Below, one piece after another: positions 33,036 through 44,829 of a stretch of 64,000 bases of DNA (its first letter is position 1; each line of letters starts with the position of its first letter). Below the pieces are notes generated by a model. It was not told where the DNA came from. It saw nothing but the letters and a program-made list of their open reading frames with translations, and made no database searches. The position numbers and the translations under genes were made by a program. Source of the stretch: Aquanectria penicillioides (lineage: Eukaryota > Ascomycota > Sordariomycetes > Hypocreales > Nectriaceae). The stretch is taken from positions 2,354,501-2,418,500 of the forward strand of contig PYIU01000010.1 in NCBI GenBank assembly GCA_003415625.1. The letters run 5' to 3'.

Positions 33036-34912
33036 ATGGCTTTCGTCGCTAACGGAAACGAGTACGACTTCATCGTCGTTGGCGGTGGCACTGCCGGCAA
33101 CACTGTTGCTGGCCGCCTCGCTGAGAACCCCCACGTCCGCGTCCTCGTCGTCGAGGCCGGTATCCCCAACCCTTACCAGGTCGACATGATCACCACTCCC
33201 TCTCAAGCTTTCAACCTCCGTGGCAGCAAGTACGATTGGGGCTACAAGTCCACCTTTGTCAAGCGTGATGACTACGAGCGTGTCGAGAAGCCAAACACCC
33301 GTGGCAAGGCCCTTGGCGGTTCGTCCTGCGGTAACTACTTCACTTGGATCCCCGGCTCCAAGTCCACCTTTGACGACTGGGAGGAGTTTGGCGGCTCCGA
33401 GTGGAACTGGGATGGTTGTGTGGAATATCTCCGCAAGTGCGCCACCTATCACGACGAGAAGCAGCTTTACCCTGCCGAGCTTGGGAAGATTGGCACTGGC
33501 GGTCCCATCCAGATCGAGCATGCCGATCTCGTCCCTGAGATGCAGCCTTTTCGCGATGCCCTCACTCAAGCTTGGGTTTCCAAGGGTGAGCGACTGACCG
33601 AAGACATCTACGAGGGTGAGATGCGAGGCCTCACCCACTGCGTTGACACTATCCACGCTGGTCAGCGCCAGGGCAGCTTCCTGTACCTCAAGAACAAGCC
33701 CAACGTCAGCATCCTCTACGGTGTGCAGTCCAAGGAGTTGATCATCGACCCCAAGACCAAGACCTGCCTTGGTGTCACTGTCATCAACCCCGAGACTCGG
33801 TCTGAGCTTAGCATCTTTGCCCGCTACGAGGTCATCCTCTCCCAGGGTGTCTTTGAGACCCCCAAGCTGCTGATGCTCTCTGGTGTTGGCCCTGCCGCCG
33901 AGCTTGCCAAGAACGGCATCCCTCTCAAGGTGGAGTCTCCCCATGTCGGCCAGCATCTCTTGGACCACCCAATTGTTCCCTTTGTTCTCCAGATCAAGGA
34001 CGGATACGGAATGGAGGACCATGTTCTCCGCAAGGGCCCCAAGAACGACGCCGCTGTCGCCCAGTACAAGCGCGACAAGAGCGGCCCCATCAGCTCCGGT
34101 CTCCTCGAACTTGTTGGCTTCCCTCGAATTGACAAACGCCTCGAGAAGTACGAGGAATACCGACAGGCCAAGGCTGCCAACGGGGGCCTTGACCCCTTCG
34201 GCCCTGCTGGCCAGCCTCACTTCGAGCTTGACTTTGTCGGCATGTTTAGCTCTCCCTTCCAGTGGCACTTCCCAGTACCCGAGAGCGGCAACTACATCAC
34301 CGTCATCGTTGACTTGCTGCGCCCTCTTTCCGAGGGAGAGGTCACCTTGAACAACTCCAACCCTTTGGTCCAGCCCAACATCAACCTCAACTTTTTCGGC
34401 AATGATCTGGATATCCTTGCTATGCGAGAGGGAGTCCGCTGGACCTACGATCTCCTGACTACTGGTGATGGCTTCAAGGACATTGTTGTCGCCGAGTACC
34501 CCTGGAAGATGCCTCTCGCTTCCGATGAGGAGATGAAGCGAGCTGTCCTGGACCGCAGCCAGACTGGTTTCCGTAAGTGCACAATCTCCAGAACATTAGA
34601 TATCTGCTAACACTTTCAAGACCCCTGTGGAACTACCCGTCTCTCTACTAGCATCCAGCAGGGTGTTGTTGACTCTCGACTCCGCGTCCATGGTGTCAAA
34701 AACCTGCGCATTGCCGATGCTTCCGTCATCCCTGTCATCCCCGACTGCCGCATCCAGAACTCCGTCTACATGATTGGCGAAAAGGTGAGAGCAAACCAAC
34801 ATTATCTTGAGAGTCAAGCTAACTAGATGCAAAGGGTGCCGACATGATCAAGGCTGATCACAAGGATCTTTACGAGAAGAAGAACATTGCTTGCTTCTCT
34901 AGCCGCCTCTAA
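33036..34912 (+). CDS. GMC oxidoreductase with C-terminal peroxisomal signal (-SRL)
   Basis: Three exons (introns 34573-34620 and 34785-34834), 592 residues. The N-terminal FAD-binding motif is YDFIVVGGGTAGNTVAGRLAE with VLVVEAG ending the fold; TRGKALGGSS is the first GMC signature and SQGVFETPKLLMLSGVG the second; the catalytic pair is expected in HPCGTTR (His at 513) and IQNSVYMIGEK (Asn) near the C-terminus. The protein ends in Ser-Arg-Leu, a standard type-1 peroxisomal targeting signal, and has no secretion signal. Members oxidise alcohols, sugars or choline; oxidases of this family pass electrons to O2 and make H2O2. Third codon positions are strongly C-biased, unlike most neighbours, which suggests high expression. 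A catalase is divergent from it. The substrate is unknown. Confidence 0.9.
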
Positions 34913-35194
34913 GTGCACGAGAACCGACTTGTTTTCAACATGAAATTATTAGACATAAATTTTTGCTAGCTGATAGAAGATTGATTTGATTTCACATTGA
35001 TAGATTAAAATTGTTATCATCATCCCTAAGTATATATGTACGATCTCATGAAATCCAGATCAATTAATTTCTTTCGCGTGCTTTCGATCTTTGGGTGGTA
35101 GCCTTATTGGCCCGTGACCTGCTTAATTTTGAATGAATATTGAGGTGGGAGCAAGGAGATTCTCTCAAGCGTCTTGAATCTGCTAATGTAGATA
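34913..35194. other. Convergent intergenic region
   Basis: 282 bp of AT-rich 3' flank between two converging genes; nothing else is visible. Confidence 0.5.
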
Positions 35195-35797
35195 TTAGGC
35201 AAGACTCTTTTCAAACACTCTGTACTCAGTCGGTCCAGCTAGCAACGGCTCTAGGAACGGATACTCTTGCTTAAAGTCGCCCAGTTTAACGATTTTGTAG
35301 CCCAACCTTGTGTACCAGGCCTGAAGCCACGTCTTGAATTTATGTTCAAACGTTGTCGGAACTAGGAGCTCGAGCCTCATATCTGTGCATCCACTCTTTC
35401 GACAATGCTCCTCTGAAAACTTCACAAGCTTTCTACCCAAACCACTGCCTCTGTATGAGGCATCGAGAGCTAGCATGCCAAACTCTCCATGCGTAGAGCT
35501 CAACCGCTTGATAAAGACACAACCAACAGGCTCTTTGGTAGCATTCAGATATGCAATTGCGAGCTGCTGGGCGCCAATGAATTGGGCGATTTCCGACTCG
35601 TTCGTGCGTTGATATCCAGGCACAAAGATTCCTTCCTCAGCTTCCGAGTAGACGGCGTTGACGATGCGTGTGAGGCTAGCGACCAGCTCGGTGTCATCTG
35701 CTGCTGCTCTTGGAGGGATCATGATCGTAGTAGGGTTTTCAGTGGCAGTTGAAATCGGCTCGGCGGAGCCATTTTCAGTCGCATGGACAGAAGTCAT
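35195..35797 (-). CDS. GNAT-family N-acetyltransferase
   Basis: Single exon, 200 residues. The GNAT fold runs from about residue 28: a strand and helix (DTELVASLTRIVNAVYSEAE), strand 4 with GEFGMLALD, then the acetyl-CoA pyrophosphate loop YRGSGLGRKLV (motif A, R-G-x-G-x-G/A), helix EEHCRKSGC, and the late LQAWYTRLGYKIVKLGDF, typical of the family. It transfers acetyl groups from acetyl-CoA to a small amine or a protein N-terminus; the acceptor is unknown. The first ~25 residues are Ser/Thr/Glu-rich and probably disordered. It is the last intact gene before the AT-rich block. A run of 12 A residues (35815-35826) lies just upstream. Confidence 0.87.
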   Translation of the reverse strand: MTSVHATENGSAEPISTATENPTTIMIPPRAAADDTELVASLTRIVNAVYSEAEEGIFVPGYQRTNESEIAQFIGAQQLAIAYLNATKEPVGCVFIKRLSSTHGEFGMLALDASYRGSGLGRKLVKFSEEHCRKSGCTDMRLELLVPTTFEHKFKTWLQAWYTRLGYKIVKLGDFKQEYPFLEPLLAGPTEYRVFEKSLA

Positions 35798-36160
35798 TGC
35801 TAATTTGAGTGATTAAAAAAAAAAAAGGATCTGCTGGAAAGTAAGCTTACACTTTGACTCAGTTAACGGATGATGTTTTGAATCCTGGATGATCCTGCGG
35901 TGGGTCTCCCGGATTCATATTATTCCGATCTGCTGTATATACTCATGGAGTCATGGTGGTGTCTTGGATGGGCTTATGTGGCAGCCCAACTCACGAACTA
36001 ACCCTGGAATTAATGAATTTGTGCAATTGTTGTTGACGGATATAGCGGCCGGGCGAAGGTGGTCGTCGCTATAGATATAGCGGCTGGCCATAAGCCGACC
36101 TTAGGGGCCTTGTGGGCCTAGGTCTTGAGGCCATGTATCCTCATAAGGGAATCCTTGCAC
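35798..36160. other. Boundary between gene-rich DNA and AT-rich block
   Basis: Promoter of the GNAT gene and the last GC-balanced sequence. Composition changes sharply at about 36,160 to runs of TA, TTA and AAT that continue to the window end. Confidence 0.6.
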
Positions 36161-36966
36161 TGTAAATAGGTAATTGCATTCTGCAACTACTATCTAGCTG
36201 TTCCTTATAAATCCTAATTAATCTAGACCGACCTATTATGCATATTGCCTACTATAACTGTCTCTATATATGCCTATATATTATTTATAGATTATAAGCC
36301 TAAAGCTTTAATTTAAGAAGAAATTATAGCTATTTAAAAGGTTTAAATTAATCTAAAGTTTATCCCTTAAAGTTAGTATTTATAATATTAATTAATTAAG
36401 GTTTTAAAACTTAAGTAATAGCTTTAAAGCTAGCTTTAAAGTTAATCTTTACTATTAAAGTAATTAAATAAATTAATAATAAAAAAGATTTTATTAAAAA
36501 AGAAAATAATCTTAAGGATTTTTTATTTCCCTTTTAAAAGATTAATAAAGCCTATTAAAAGGAATCTATAAAAGATTTAGCTAAATTTAAGTATTATAAT
36601 ATAGTAAATAATAAAGATAATATAGTAAATGCAAAAGCTATAAAAGCATTTTAATTAAAAGACTAAAAATAAATTAAAGATTAAATATAAAATATAGCCT
36701 AAAAATAAATTAAAATCTAAAGTAAAAAATAATAAAAATAAAAGCTTTAAGTATTAAAGAAGCTAATTCTTCTATACCTTAAGGGAGCCTTTAAAAGCTT
36801 TAGATAAAATGTTTAGTTTCTTAAGGAATAAAAAGATATTAATAGAGCTTATTTTAAATAAAAAGAAGATTATAAGCTTATAATTAATTAAAATTAAGAA
36901 TTTTATTAATTTTAACTTTAAGATAAAAAGAGATAATATACTTAAAGGATTAAAGAATTAAGCTAT
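36161..36966. mobile_element. Degenerate AT-rich repeat, left part of an interrupted older element
   Basis: Extremely AT-rich with no open frame. It ends exactly where the first LTR begins, and the sequence resuming after the 3' LTR at 49,380 has the same composition, so these are probably the two sides of one older RIP-degraded element split by the Gypsy insertion. The family is not recognisable from this part alone. Confidence 0.45.
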
Positions 36967-37349
36967 TAAGTTGGGGTCTAGGGTAATGTGGATCAATCTA
37001 TCATCAGGTTGGTCAGGAAGATAAAAGGGACCTTAAAGACATAGGAAATAAACAGGCAGTTTTCTCCAACCAATTTTTATTTTTGAAATTCTAAATTCCT
37101 TGCATTTAGACCCTATTGAAGTCCCGGTGCAGCCCCTCATGACATTACTTTATTTATGACTTTCTGCCCTATTTTCTTTCTTTCTTTTCTTTAAGGGACA
37201 CTCCAAAGCATTCGATTAGATGCTTTAACACTCTTCCAAGTTGTTCGCAGCTGCTTAAGAAGGCTATTCAGTCTTCGACCGAACCTGCTTACCCTATACC
37301 CTTTTAGGTAGGGTGTATGTTTTGGCCAGTGTCCCTATCTACCAACACA
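36967..37349 (+). repeat. 5' LTR (383 bp) of Gypsy copy 1
   Basis: Runs from TAAGTTGGGG (the expected TG end changed to TA) to CTACCAACACA. It keeps more C/G than the other two LTRs over most of its length. It contains the 16-bp palindrome variant GCATTCGATTAGATGC. Confidence 0.85.
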
Positions 37350-37351
37350 TT

Positions 37352-37369
37352 TGGAGGTTACAGTAGGGA
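37352..37369 (+). other. Putative primer-binding site
   Basis: TGGAGGTTACAGTAGGGA begins 2 nt after the end of the 5' LTR. The TGG start is the complement of a tRNA CCA end, as expected for priming of minus-strand synthesis. The tRNA was not identified. Confidence 0.5.
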
Positions 37370-38229
37370 GAAGCCTTTAAGTTGTTTGAAAAGATACTAA
37401 AGTGTTTAATCAGACTCTTTAGTAACACTTTTGAGCTATTATCAAGAACCTAAAGAAATGGTAGACAATCGATTATAAAGATCTAGGAATTCCTAGATAC
37501 CGGAAAACCTATTACTTTTATAAAAATAGAGGGCGCTAGGATTAAAAATAACACTAAAGGTAAGTAAAGATACTAATATAAGTTTACATTCTAGAAAAAG
37601 AAAACCTACTACTATAGTTAGGGCAGATATACAGAAAAATTCAACAACCCAGCATAGTGCCAATATATCAGCACAAAGGCATATAAGGCAAAACAATAGT
37701 GTAAATAATGCGCAAGCATCTAATCAAACACTTCTAAATATTAGAGCATACTTAAGACCGCCAAAAGCTTAATTTGTAGACTAAGAAAGGAAAAGGAAGA
37801 GGAAGAAGAAGATTACTTAACCCTTAATCAATCATAAAGGATAGGAAATTTTTATTATTCTTGCTAGTCTCTAGACTCTAGCTAAAGGGCGCATATATAT
37901 ACTTACTATTATTTTAATTGGCTACTTTATCTATTATTACTAACTCCAAAAAGCTAGTTTAAATTCATTAAAATAAAGCCTTACTAAATATAATATTACT
38001 ATCCCTTTTCTTTACTTTTTTTAATTATTTTAATATATATTTTAATTTATTTTATTATTTTATTCTTTTATTATATATATATATTATTTTATTGTAACTT
38101 ATAACCCTAGGAGTTAGGCAGCTGGCCCACACTCCCCTATATACATACACTAGAACACTCATTATAGGAATCCCAATAACCACAATTTACCAATGCCCTT
38201 AAACAAAAAAACAAAAGGAATATTTAATT
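37370..38229. other. Untranslated leader of Gypsy copy 1
   Basis: About 0.86 kb between the primer-binding site and the first recognisable gag sequence. AT-rich, no coding signal recognised. Confidence 0.4.
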
Positions 38230-39700
38230 GAATGCAGTTAAACCCCCTAAGCCCTATTAAAAGCAAAGGGAGTTAATATAATCAACAATCTTTAACTATC
38301 CTTTTTAAGTTAATTAGTACTACTAATACTAATATTCCTAAAGAGAATAAATCGAATACACTAGCTAAGATAATAGAAGCGACTATTACCCCCATTCAAT
38401 TGCTTAATATAATTTTTAATAGAAGGAATATTATATATTTCCTTAAATTATATAATAGATTTATAACCAGTTAAGGAGTTATAGATAGTGCAAAGGGCGA
38501 AGCTTTTATACACTATATGACCTTTAAAGTGTCTTAAGATATTATAAACTTATTGAAAGGCAATAATTGGGCTGCTATAAAGCAGAACCTCTTAAAAACC
38601 TTTAAGTACTAGGATTTAGATCAGTTAGATCCACCTAAGAATAAGCTCTAGTAAATAAATATAACTCCAATCCAGTCTATAGAGTATGGAGTTATCCTTT
38701 AGTAGCTTATAAAGCATGCCTAATTTAATAGGAGAGTAGATCCTATTAGCTGGGAGGCTTCTATAGTATAGGCTTAGGCTGTCTATAATGCCATGCCAAA
38801 AAACATTATTATTAATGTCTGCTAATAGAAAGGGAAACACCTAAATACCTTAAGAACAATAAGGTATAAGGAGATAATTGGGCTAATTAAGAACTTCCTT
38901 AACGCTAAAAAAGGAATCTAGATCTTTTAGATAGAAGGGAAGAATAATAACTTTAGATATTTTAGGAAAACCAAAAAACCTTTTGCTTATTAAAATCAGC
39001 TTTAGTATTAAGAGCTTAAGTTCCCTAACCCTATCTAAAGCTTGAAAGGGGAGTTAAGTCTTCTTACTGAAGGAATGGAGAAGCTATAAATTAATGTGGC
39101 CTAAAACATTATAAACAAGTTATAGGAGTTAGAGAGAATTATACGCCAAGAGATTAATTAACTAAAAATAGGATTGTTATTGCTAGTTAGAAATAACTTT
39201 AATTAAGTAAAAAAATCTAATTATATACATCCCTATTATAACTTCTATATTAATGTAAGTTATAATAGGGATCTAAAGTGCTTCTATTATATAAAAGTAG
39301 GGCATTTTCCAAACTATTGCCCACTTCTTATAGAAGATAGAAGAAAGGGATTTACAGACTATAATAGCAATGCTAGCTTTATCTAAATAGGGCAATAGAA
39401 ACTTTTATTACCCTTAAAACTAGTATATAAGCTTGCTGTTAAAGAAGGAGTAAGAAAAATGGTTGTCTTATGGATTCTAGAATTCCCTACCTTTAAGATT
39501 TATAGCTAAGCTAAGGTTATAATAGTGGATAAGCTAAATGCATAGAAATGGCAGGTTGCTAAGAAAGAGAAGCGTTTAATTAAAGACTTCCTTAGGCATA
39601 CTAACCGACTAAAATACAGCTCCCTAATGCTTAGCAGGAATTCCCTTAAGGAGACCTAAGAACCTAAAGTTAATTGCATCCTTATCGATAATTAAGCTAT
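38230..39700 (+). pseudogene. Decayed gag of Gypsy copy 1
   Basis: Reads as a capsid-like helical protein through many stop codons. A CCHC zinc knuckle lies at 39279-39320 (C-F-Y-Y-x4-H-x4-C), in which the second Cys codon has become Tyr (TGT/TGC to TAT), as RIP would cause. Confidence 0.6.
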
Positions 39701-39899
39701 AGAATTAATTAATAACCCTTTTATTGCTAATATTATATTAAAAACTAATATTGCAAAATGCGCAAAAGTAAAATCAAAAGAGAAATTGGCTAATTAAGAA
39801 AAGGAAAAGGGAACTCGGTCTTCTATTTAGGTTATAAATAGGGAACTTGTTAAGAATAGGGAGATTGCCGATATTATTCTTAAAGAAAAGGATTAGGAT

Positions 39900-42800
39900 G
39901 CTTTCGATTAAATGCTTAAGGTCATTTAAATAAGGAGATAAGTTTATAAAAAGGTAGTAGGATTAAAAGTCTAAATAACTATTAAGGACTTAATTACCCT
40001 TAACCCTCCTTTAGGTAATAATATCTTGGAAATAGTTTCTAATTATATAAAGGGAATAAAAGAAGTCAAATAGATAAAACCTGGACCTTCACTAAGAAAG
40101 AGATAGGTCCAGCAAGCTGCCAATCTAATCACAATTAATAATCCAAAAGCAACATTCTTAAAGGAGTACTTTAACTGTATTGCTAAGCAGTATAGTATTA
40201 ATAGTATATTAATTAAGAAGGAATCTAAACCTTATTATATGCTATTACCTAAAGAATACCTTATTAAGGATTAAAGAAGTATTAATAAAGTCAATATTAA
40301 CTATACAATAACTAAAGGGGGAAAAGTTATATTTGATTAAATGCATCTAATAGTCTATGTAAACATTTTGGACCGATAGCATTAAAGAACTTTAGCCTAA
40401 TGCTAAGAACTACTAAAAATTTAAGTGAAGTTAAGTAACCCTAATAAGACAACTTAGGAAGCTTTAGTGGATTTTAGGTTAAAAGGAAATATTATCTCCA
40501 ATAAGATAGCATAAAAATGTAAGCTAAAAGTAAAGCCTATAGAAGCTTTTACTATATCCTACTTTAATAATTAAATCCAAATGTATAGAGAAGTGGATAT
40601 TAAGCTATTTCTTAAAAATGTTTGGATAGTATAGAGATTCTATATTGCTCTAAGAGAATATATTTCTATTCCTTTTATTTTAGGAATGCCCTTTATTAGG
40701 GCTACTAAAGTTATATTTAATTATATATTTCTAAAAGGAGAAATGCTCCTATAATATTAACTTGGCTTAATTAAGATTATTATGCCTACTGCTAGGAATG
40801 TTAGATAGGATGCCTTAAGGAGTATAGAGACTACTTAAGGCAATTAGAGATAAGTTCCTAAAGTTCTTTTAGACCAATAGGATTATAGAGTCTAGAAGAA
40901 GATAATAATAAGCATTCAATTAGATAGTTAGATGAGGCATTAGTAGAAGCAGTAATTCGGTTAGTGGTTAGGAATTGGTTAAAGGTTAATTATATAAAGG
41001 TAATAAAGGCAGAGGAGAAGCTACAGTTGGCTGCATACTGGAGAGGGGAGGTGGCACTTGTTAATATAATGTATAAACGAAAAGCCAATAAAATATATCC
41101 TAGAGATAATGTTCTATTGGATAGATCTATCCCTAAAGGGGATCTATATTAGAAGGAGAAGAGGTAGGAGGAAGTAAAGGGAGACCTTAAAGAGAAGTTT
41201 AAGTACTTAAAGCTCCTAATACTTAAGTTCTCCAAAATAGCCAAAGGATTAAGGCTATATAGAGAAAGACTTTAGAAAGTAATTAATTAAATAGAAGGGA
41301 TCCTTATTGATAAAGAGAGAAGTATCCTCTTGGAAATTCTCTACAATAGAGAAGCGGCACTTGCTTGGGATTTTGAGGAGTATGGGAGACTGGACCCTAG
41401 AGTGGCCCCTCTGTAGATCATCAAGATGACTGAATATAAAGCCTGGCAAATAGGAAACATCCCAATCCCTAAAGGATTGGAAAAGAAGGTTATTAAGTTA
41501 CTGAAAACTTAAATGAAGAGAGGAATCCTTTAAGAGTTTTATACTGCCTATTGGAACCTATATATGCTAGTGGCAAAAAAGGATGGTGGACTCTGCTTGA
41601 TTAATTTGGCCAAAAGATATAATGTATATATAATATGGGATGGATTAATTCCTTTAGGAGCTAATGAATTTTTAGCTGAATTTGGGATGTATAAAATCCT
41701 AACTCTTTTAGACTTCTTTTTGGGATATAACTAGATTTCCTTAATAGAGGAAAGTTAGGATTTAATGACTTTTAATACGCCACTAGGGCTTCTTAAAATG
41801 TGCACCTTACTGCAAGGAGGAACTAATTTAATAGTATAGTTCTTAAGGATTATAATTAAAATCCTCTTTAATCTATTACTAGAAGTCTATTAAGCCTTCT
41901 TAAATAATATTGCTATTAAAGGACTAAAGACTGAGTATAATGGAGAGGAGGTGCTCCCTAGCATATAGAGGTTTGTTCTAGAGCATTTAATCAATTTAGA
42001 TAAAACTCTTCTAAACGTTAAGCTGTTTGGGTGCATGATTTCTATAGGGAAGTTAAAGTTCTGCTAGTATACTGCAGTTATTATTAGATACTTATGCAGT
42101 ACAGCTAGAAGGCAGCTAGCAAAGGAAAAAGTGATTAAGATTAATGAGTGGGAAAGATGCTATAACCTAAAGTAGGTTAGAGCGTTTCTAGGAATTATAG
42201 GCTACTATTGAATTTGGGTCGAAAAATATGCCTGAATTGCTGGACCTTTTATTTGATTATTAAGGAAGGATGCTATATAGATATAGGGTGAGGAATAAGC
42301 TAATGCTATAGCAGTTCTTAAAGAAAAGATAACCTCTGCTCCTATCCTAGCGATATTGGACCTTTCTAAAGGATTTGGGGAGGTTATTTTTATGACTGAT
42401 GCCAATAAAGAAGGCTAGGGTGCAGTGTTAATGCAGATAATAGAGGGGAAGAGGCATTTAGTGAGGTATAAATTTGGTCTTTAGACTTCTATAGAATAAA
42501 GGTATAATGCTACTAAACTTAAATGCAAGGGCGTATTGTATAGGATTAGATGCCTTTGCAGCTATATATATAGATTGCCCTTTATCTTAAAGATAGATTC
42601 TTAAGTTTTAGTCTACTAGCTTAATAGTAGGGCTAGCAATATCTTTAGTGCAATGGTTATTTAATAGATTGGTTATATTCTATTGTTTGACTTTACTGTT
42701 CAATACATTTCTAGAAATAAGAATAATATAGCTAATAGGCTATTTAAGAAAGGTCTAGGAGCATTTAATTAAATAGACTAAAAGGCTAAGGGTAATATTA

Positions 42801-44520
42801 AAGAGTTTGTTAATGCTTATTTTAATGTTGTTAAGATTAAGGATGAACTAGTGGAGTTAAGAAAGAATTATAGTAGACCTTTATTGCAATTAGGGGAATA
42901 CTTACTCTTACTAAAAAGGCTAGTAGGTATTACCCTGCAGAATTACTAACACTTATGGCTAAAGGCTAAGAAACACTTTATAAAAGGTAGCTGCTTATAG
43001 ATTAGGGCTAAGGAATAAGGAGGTAACTTAAGGTTAGTTATAGAGAAGGAAGATATTTAAAAGAATCTAATTAAATTATACTATATTGATAGGGGGCATT
43101 ATGGTTGCAATGCCACTTATGCACTCCTTTCTAGAAGGTACTATTAGTAAGGTGTAAGAAGGAGTATTGCAGAAGCTATTAGGCAGTGCCTAATATATTA
43201 GATGCATATTCCCTAAAGACCAATAGAAGCCTCTATACCTATTAAGCCTACCTACCTAATAATAAAGATTTATTTTAATGGATAGTATATGCCTTTTAAT
43301 AAAGGATTTAAATTTATGCTGGAAGCTAAATGCAACCTTTGCAGATAGATAAAGGCTAAGCTAATCCCAAGATTGAATAGTTATTATATTGTAAAATTCC
43401 TTAAAAAACTGCGCTATTAGTATAGAATACTAAAAAGAGTGATTACTAATAATAGAAAAGAGATTATAAAAAGGATTCCTAAAGATCTTAATAGCCTTAG
43501 TATAGAAGTTATTAATACTTCTACTTATAATCCTAAAGCAAATAGACTTATTAAAGGTAGTTATACTACTATAATAAGTTTCCTAAAGAAAAAGGGTAAA
43601 GAAGAAGGAAAATAGGTAGATATTTTACTAATGGCTTTACTGGCTGAAAGAGCAGCTATCTGCGCCTTATATAGAAGATCACCTTTTTATCTGCTCTATA
43701 AATAGGAGCCAGTCCTTCCTCTAGAAGTGGAAGTGCCTATATAGCAGCTAATTAAATAGAATGATGTAATCTCTATTAAGGACTTGCTTAAGTAAAGGAT
43801 TAGGATCCTAAAGCAAAAGCAAGAAGATATAGAAGAAGCCAGGCGATAAATAACTGCATTCTAAAGGTTAATTGCCAATAGAGAGACCAAAAAGAATTAA
43901 TATAGGCTGCATAAAGAGCCTCTTACTATAGGAGATCTAGTTTTTTAGTACAATATATAAAATCAAAAAGATATATCTTGCATCGCAAAGATAAAGCTGC
44001 ATTAGTTAGGCCCTTATAGAATTGCTAATGCATTCAATAAGATAAAGAGTTATGTCCTTAATACTATAGATAGAGTTAAGCTTCTTAATATAACCTATAG
44101 TAATTGGTTAAGGAAGTTTGTAAAGGATAAGGATAGATAGTGGGTAAGTGGGGATAATAAAGAGACTTTTAGTGTAAGTTAGGAAGTACTACTAAAGGTA
44201 AGGAGAGAAAGGAAAGCATTTAATTAAATGCAAACCAAGTCTATAGAACAGTAAGAATGGAATGAACTTAATTTAGATGCTATAAAAAGCTTAAACAATA
44301 ATATTATAATATGCACTTATATTAGGCCTAAAGAGATTATTAAAGTTTAAATTCTAAAGATAAGCAGCAACTAGCAAATGCAGTACTAGAATATAGTAAG
44401 CAATTAATTAAATAGTTAGTAATAGCACTAGGCTAAGGATAGTTGAGTTGCTATTAGGGGAGGGGTGTTAGGGGTTAAAAAGAGGGAAGTGAAGACACTA
44501 AAACTAATACTATACTAAAA
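39900..44520 (+). pseudogene. Decayed pol (protease, RT, RNase H, integrase) of Gypsy copy 1
   Basis: Reverse transcriptase at about 41,450-42,230: LLDFFLGYNQISL, then NTPLGLLKM and LLQGGTN, with the catalytic F-L-D-D box (41,900-41,920) changed to F-L-N-N. RNase H follows (about 42,300-42,770, with MTDANKEGWGAVL). The integrase zinc-binding H-x-H...C-x2-C region lies near 43,090-43,200, its last Cys changed to Tyr, with the catalytic core after it to about 44,200. The frame appears to run on as RGGVLGVKKREVK to about 44,520. Many internal stops. Confidence 0.8.
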
Positions 44521-44586
44521 AAAGATAAGCTGCCTAAAATAAAATAAGGAAGCGAAATAAAGAGCAATTAAAGGCAAGCAAAAGGA

Positions 44587-44795
44587 TAGCAAAACTGGAC
44601 AAAACTAGATAAAAACAACTAAAAATCGGCCAAAAACCCTAAGAAAATGCTAAAAATCCCCAAAAATCCCCTAAAATCTGTCCAAAAACTTTAAAAATTA
44701 CACCAAAAATCAACAAAAATAGGACAGAAATGCCTAGAAACTATAGCAAAAGGGTTAAAATTATTTAAAAATAGGTAAAAATGCATAGAAAATAG
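44587..44795 (+). repeat. Phased A-tract array (~20 tracts at ~10.4 bp)
   Basis: A-runs of 3-5 begin at about 44591, 44601, 44611, 44621, 44632, 44644, 44652, 44662, 44673, 44684, 44693, 44705, 44715, 44728, 44738, 44748, 44757, 44767, 44777 and 44789. The mean step is ~10.4 bp, one helical turn. DNA with A-tracts in helical phase is intrinsically curved. The array lies just after pol. T-tracts at similar spacing occur at the matching place in copy 2 (about 57,720-57,950). Confidence 0.7.
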
Positions 44796-44829
44796 CAGAA
44801 AATAAAGTATTAATATCCATAAAAAATTT

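Noticed and set aside
33030..34268. 412-codon open frame on the - strand opposite the GMC gene
   Set aside because: It is the antisense of a coding region with strong C-ending codon bias, which removes stops in that frame; its translation has no domain pattern and the + strand protein is clear.
1549..36160. tRNA or rRNA genes in the intergenic regions
   Set aside because: No cloverleaf with A/B box pattern or rRNA-like stretch was recognised by eye; a tRNAscan or Rfam search would be decisive.
40964..41152. Open frames in the AT-rich block (40,964-41,152; 50,500-50,742; 58,923-59,111 and others) as genes
   Set aside because: They are short stop-free pieces of decayed retroelement frames; no starts, introns or independent domains.
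44451..44475. Internal purine tract AGGGGAGGGG followed by TGTTA as the start of another LTR
   Set aside because: The pol frame appears to read through it, no second copy of the following sequence was seen upstream, and the true LTRs are the 383-bp units at 36,967 and 48,997.
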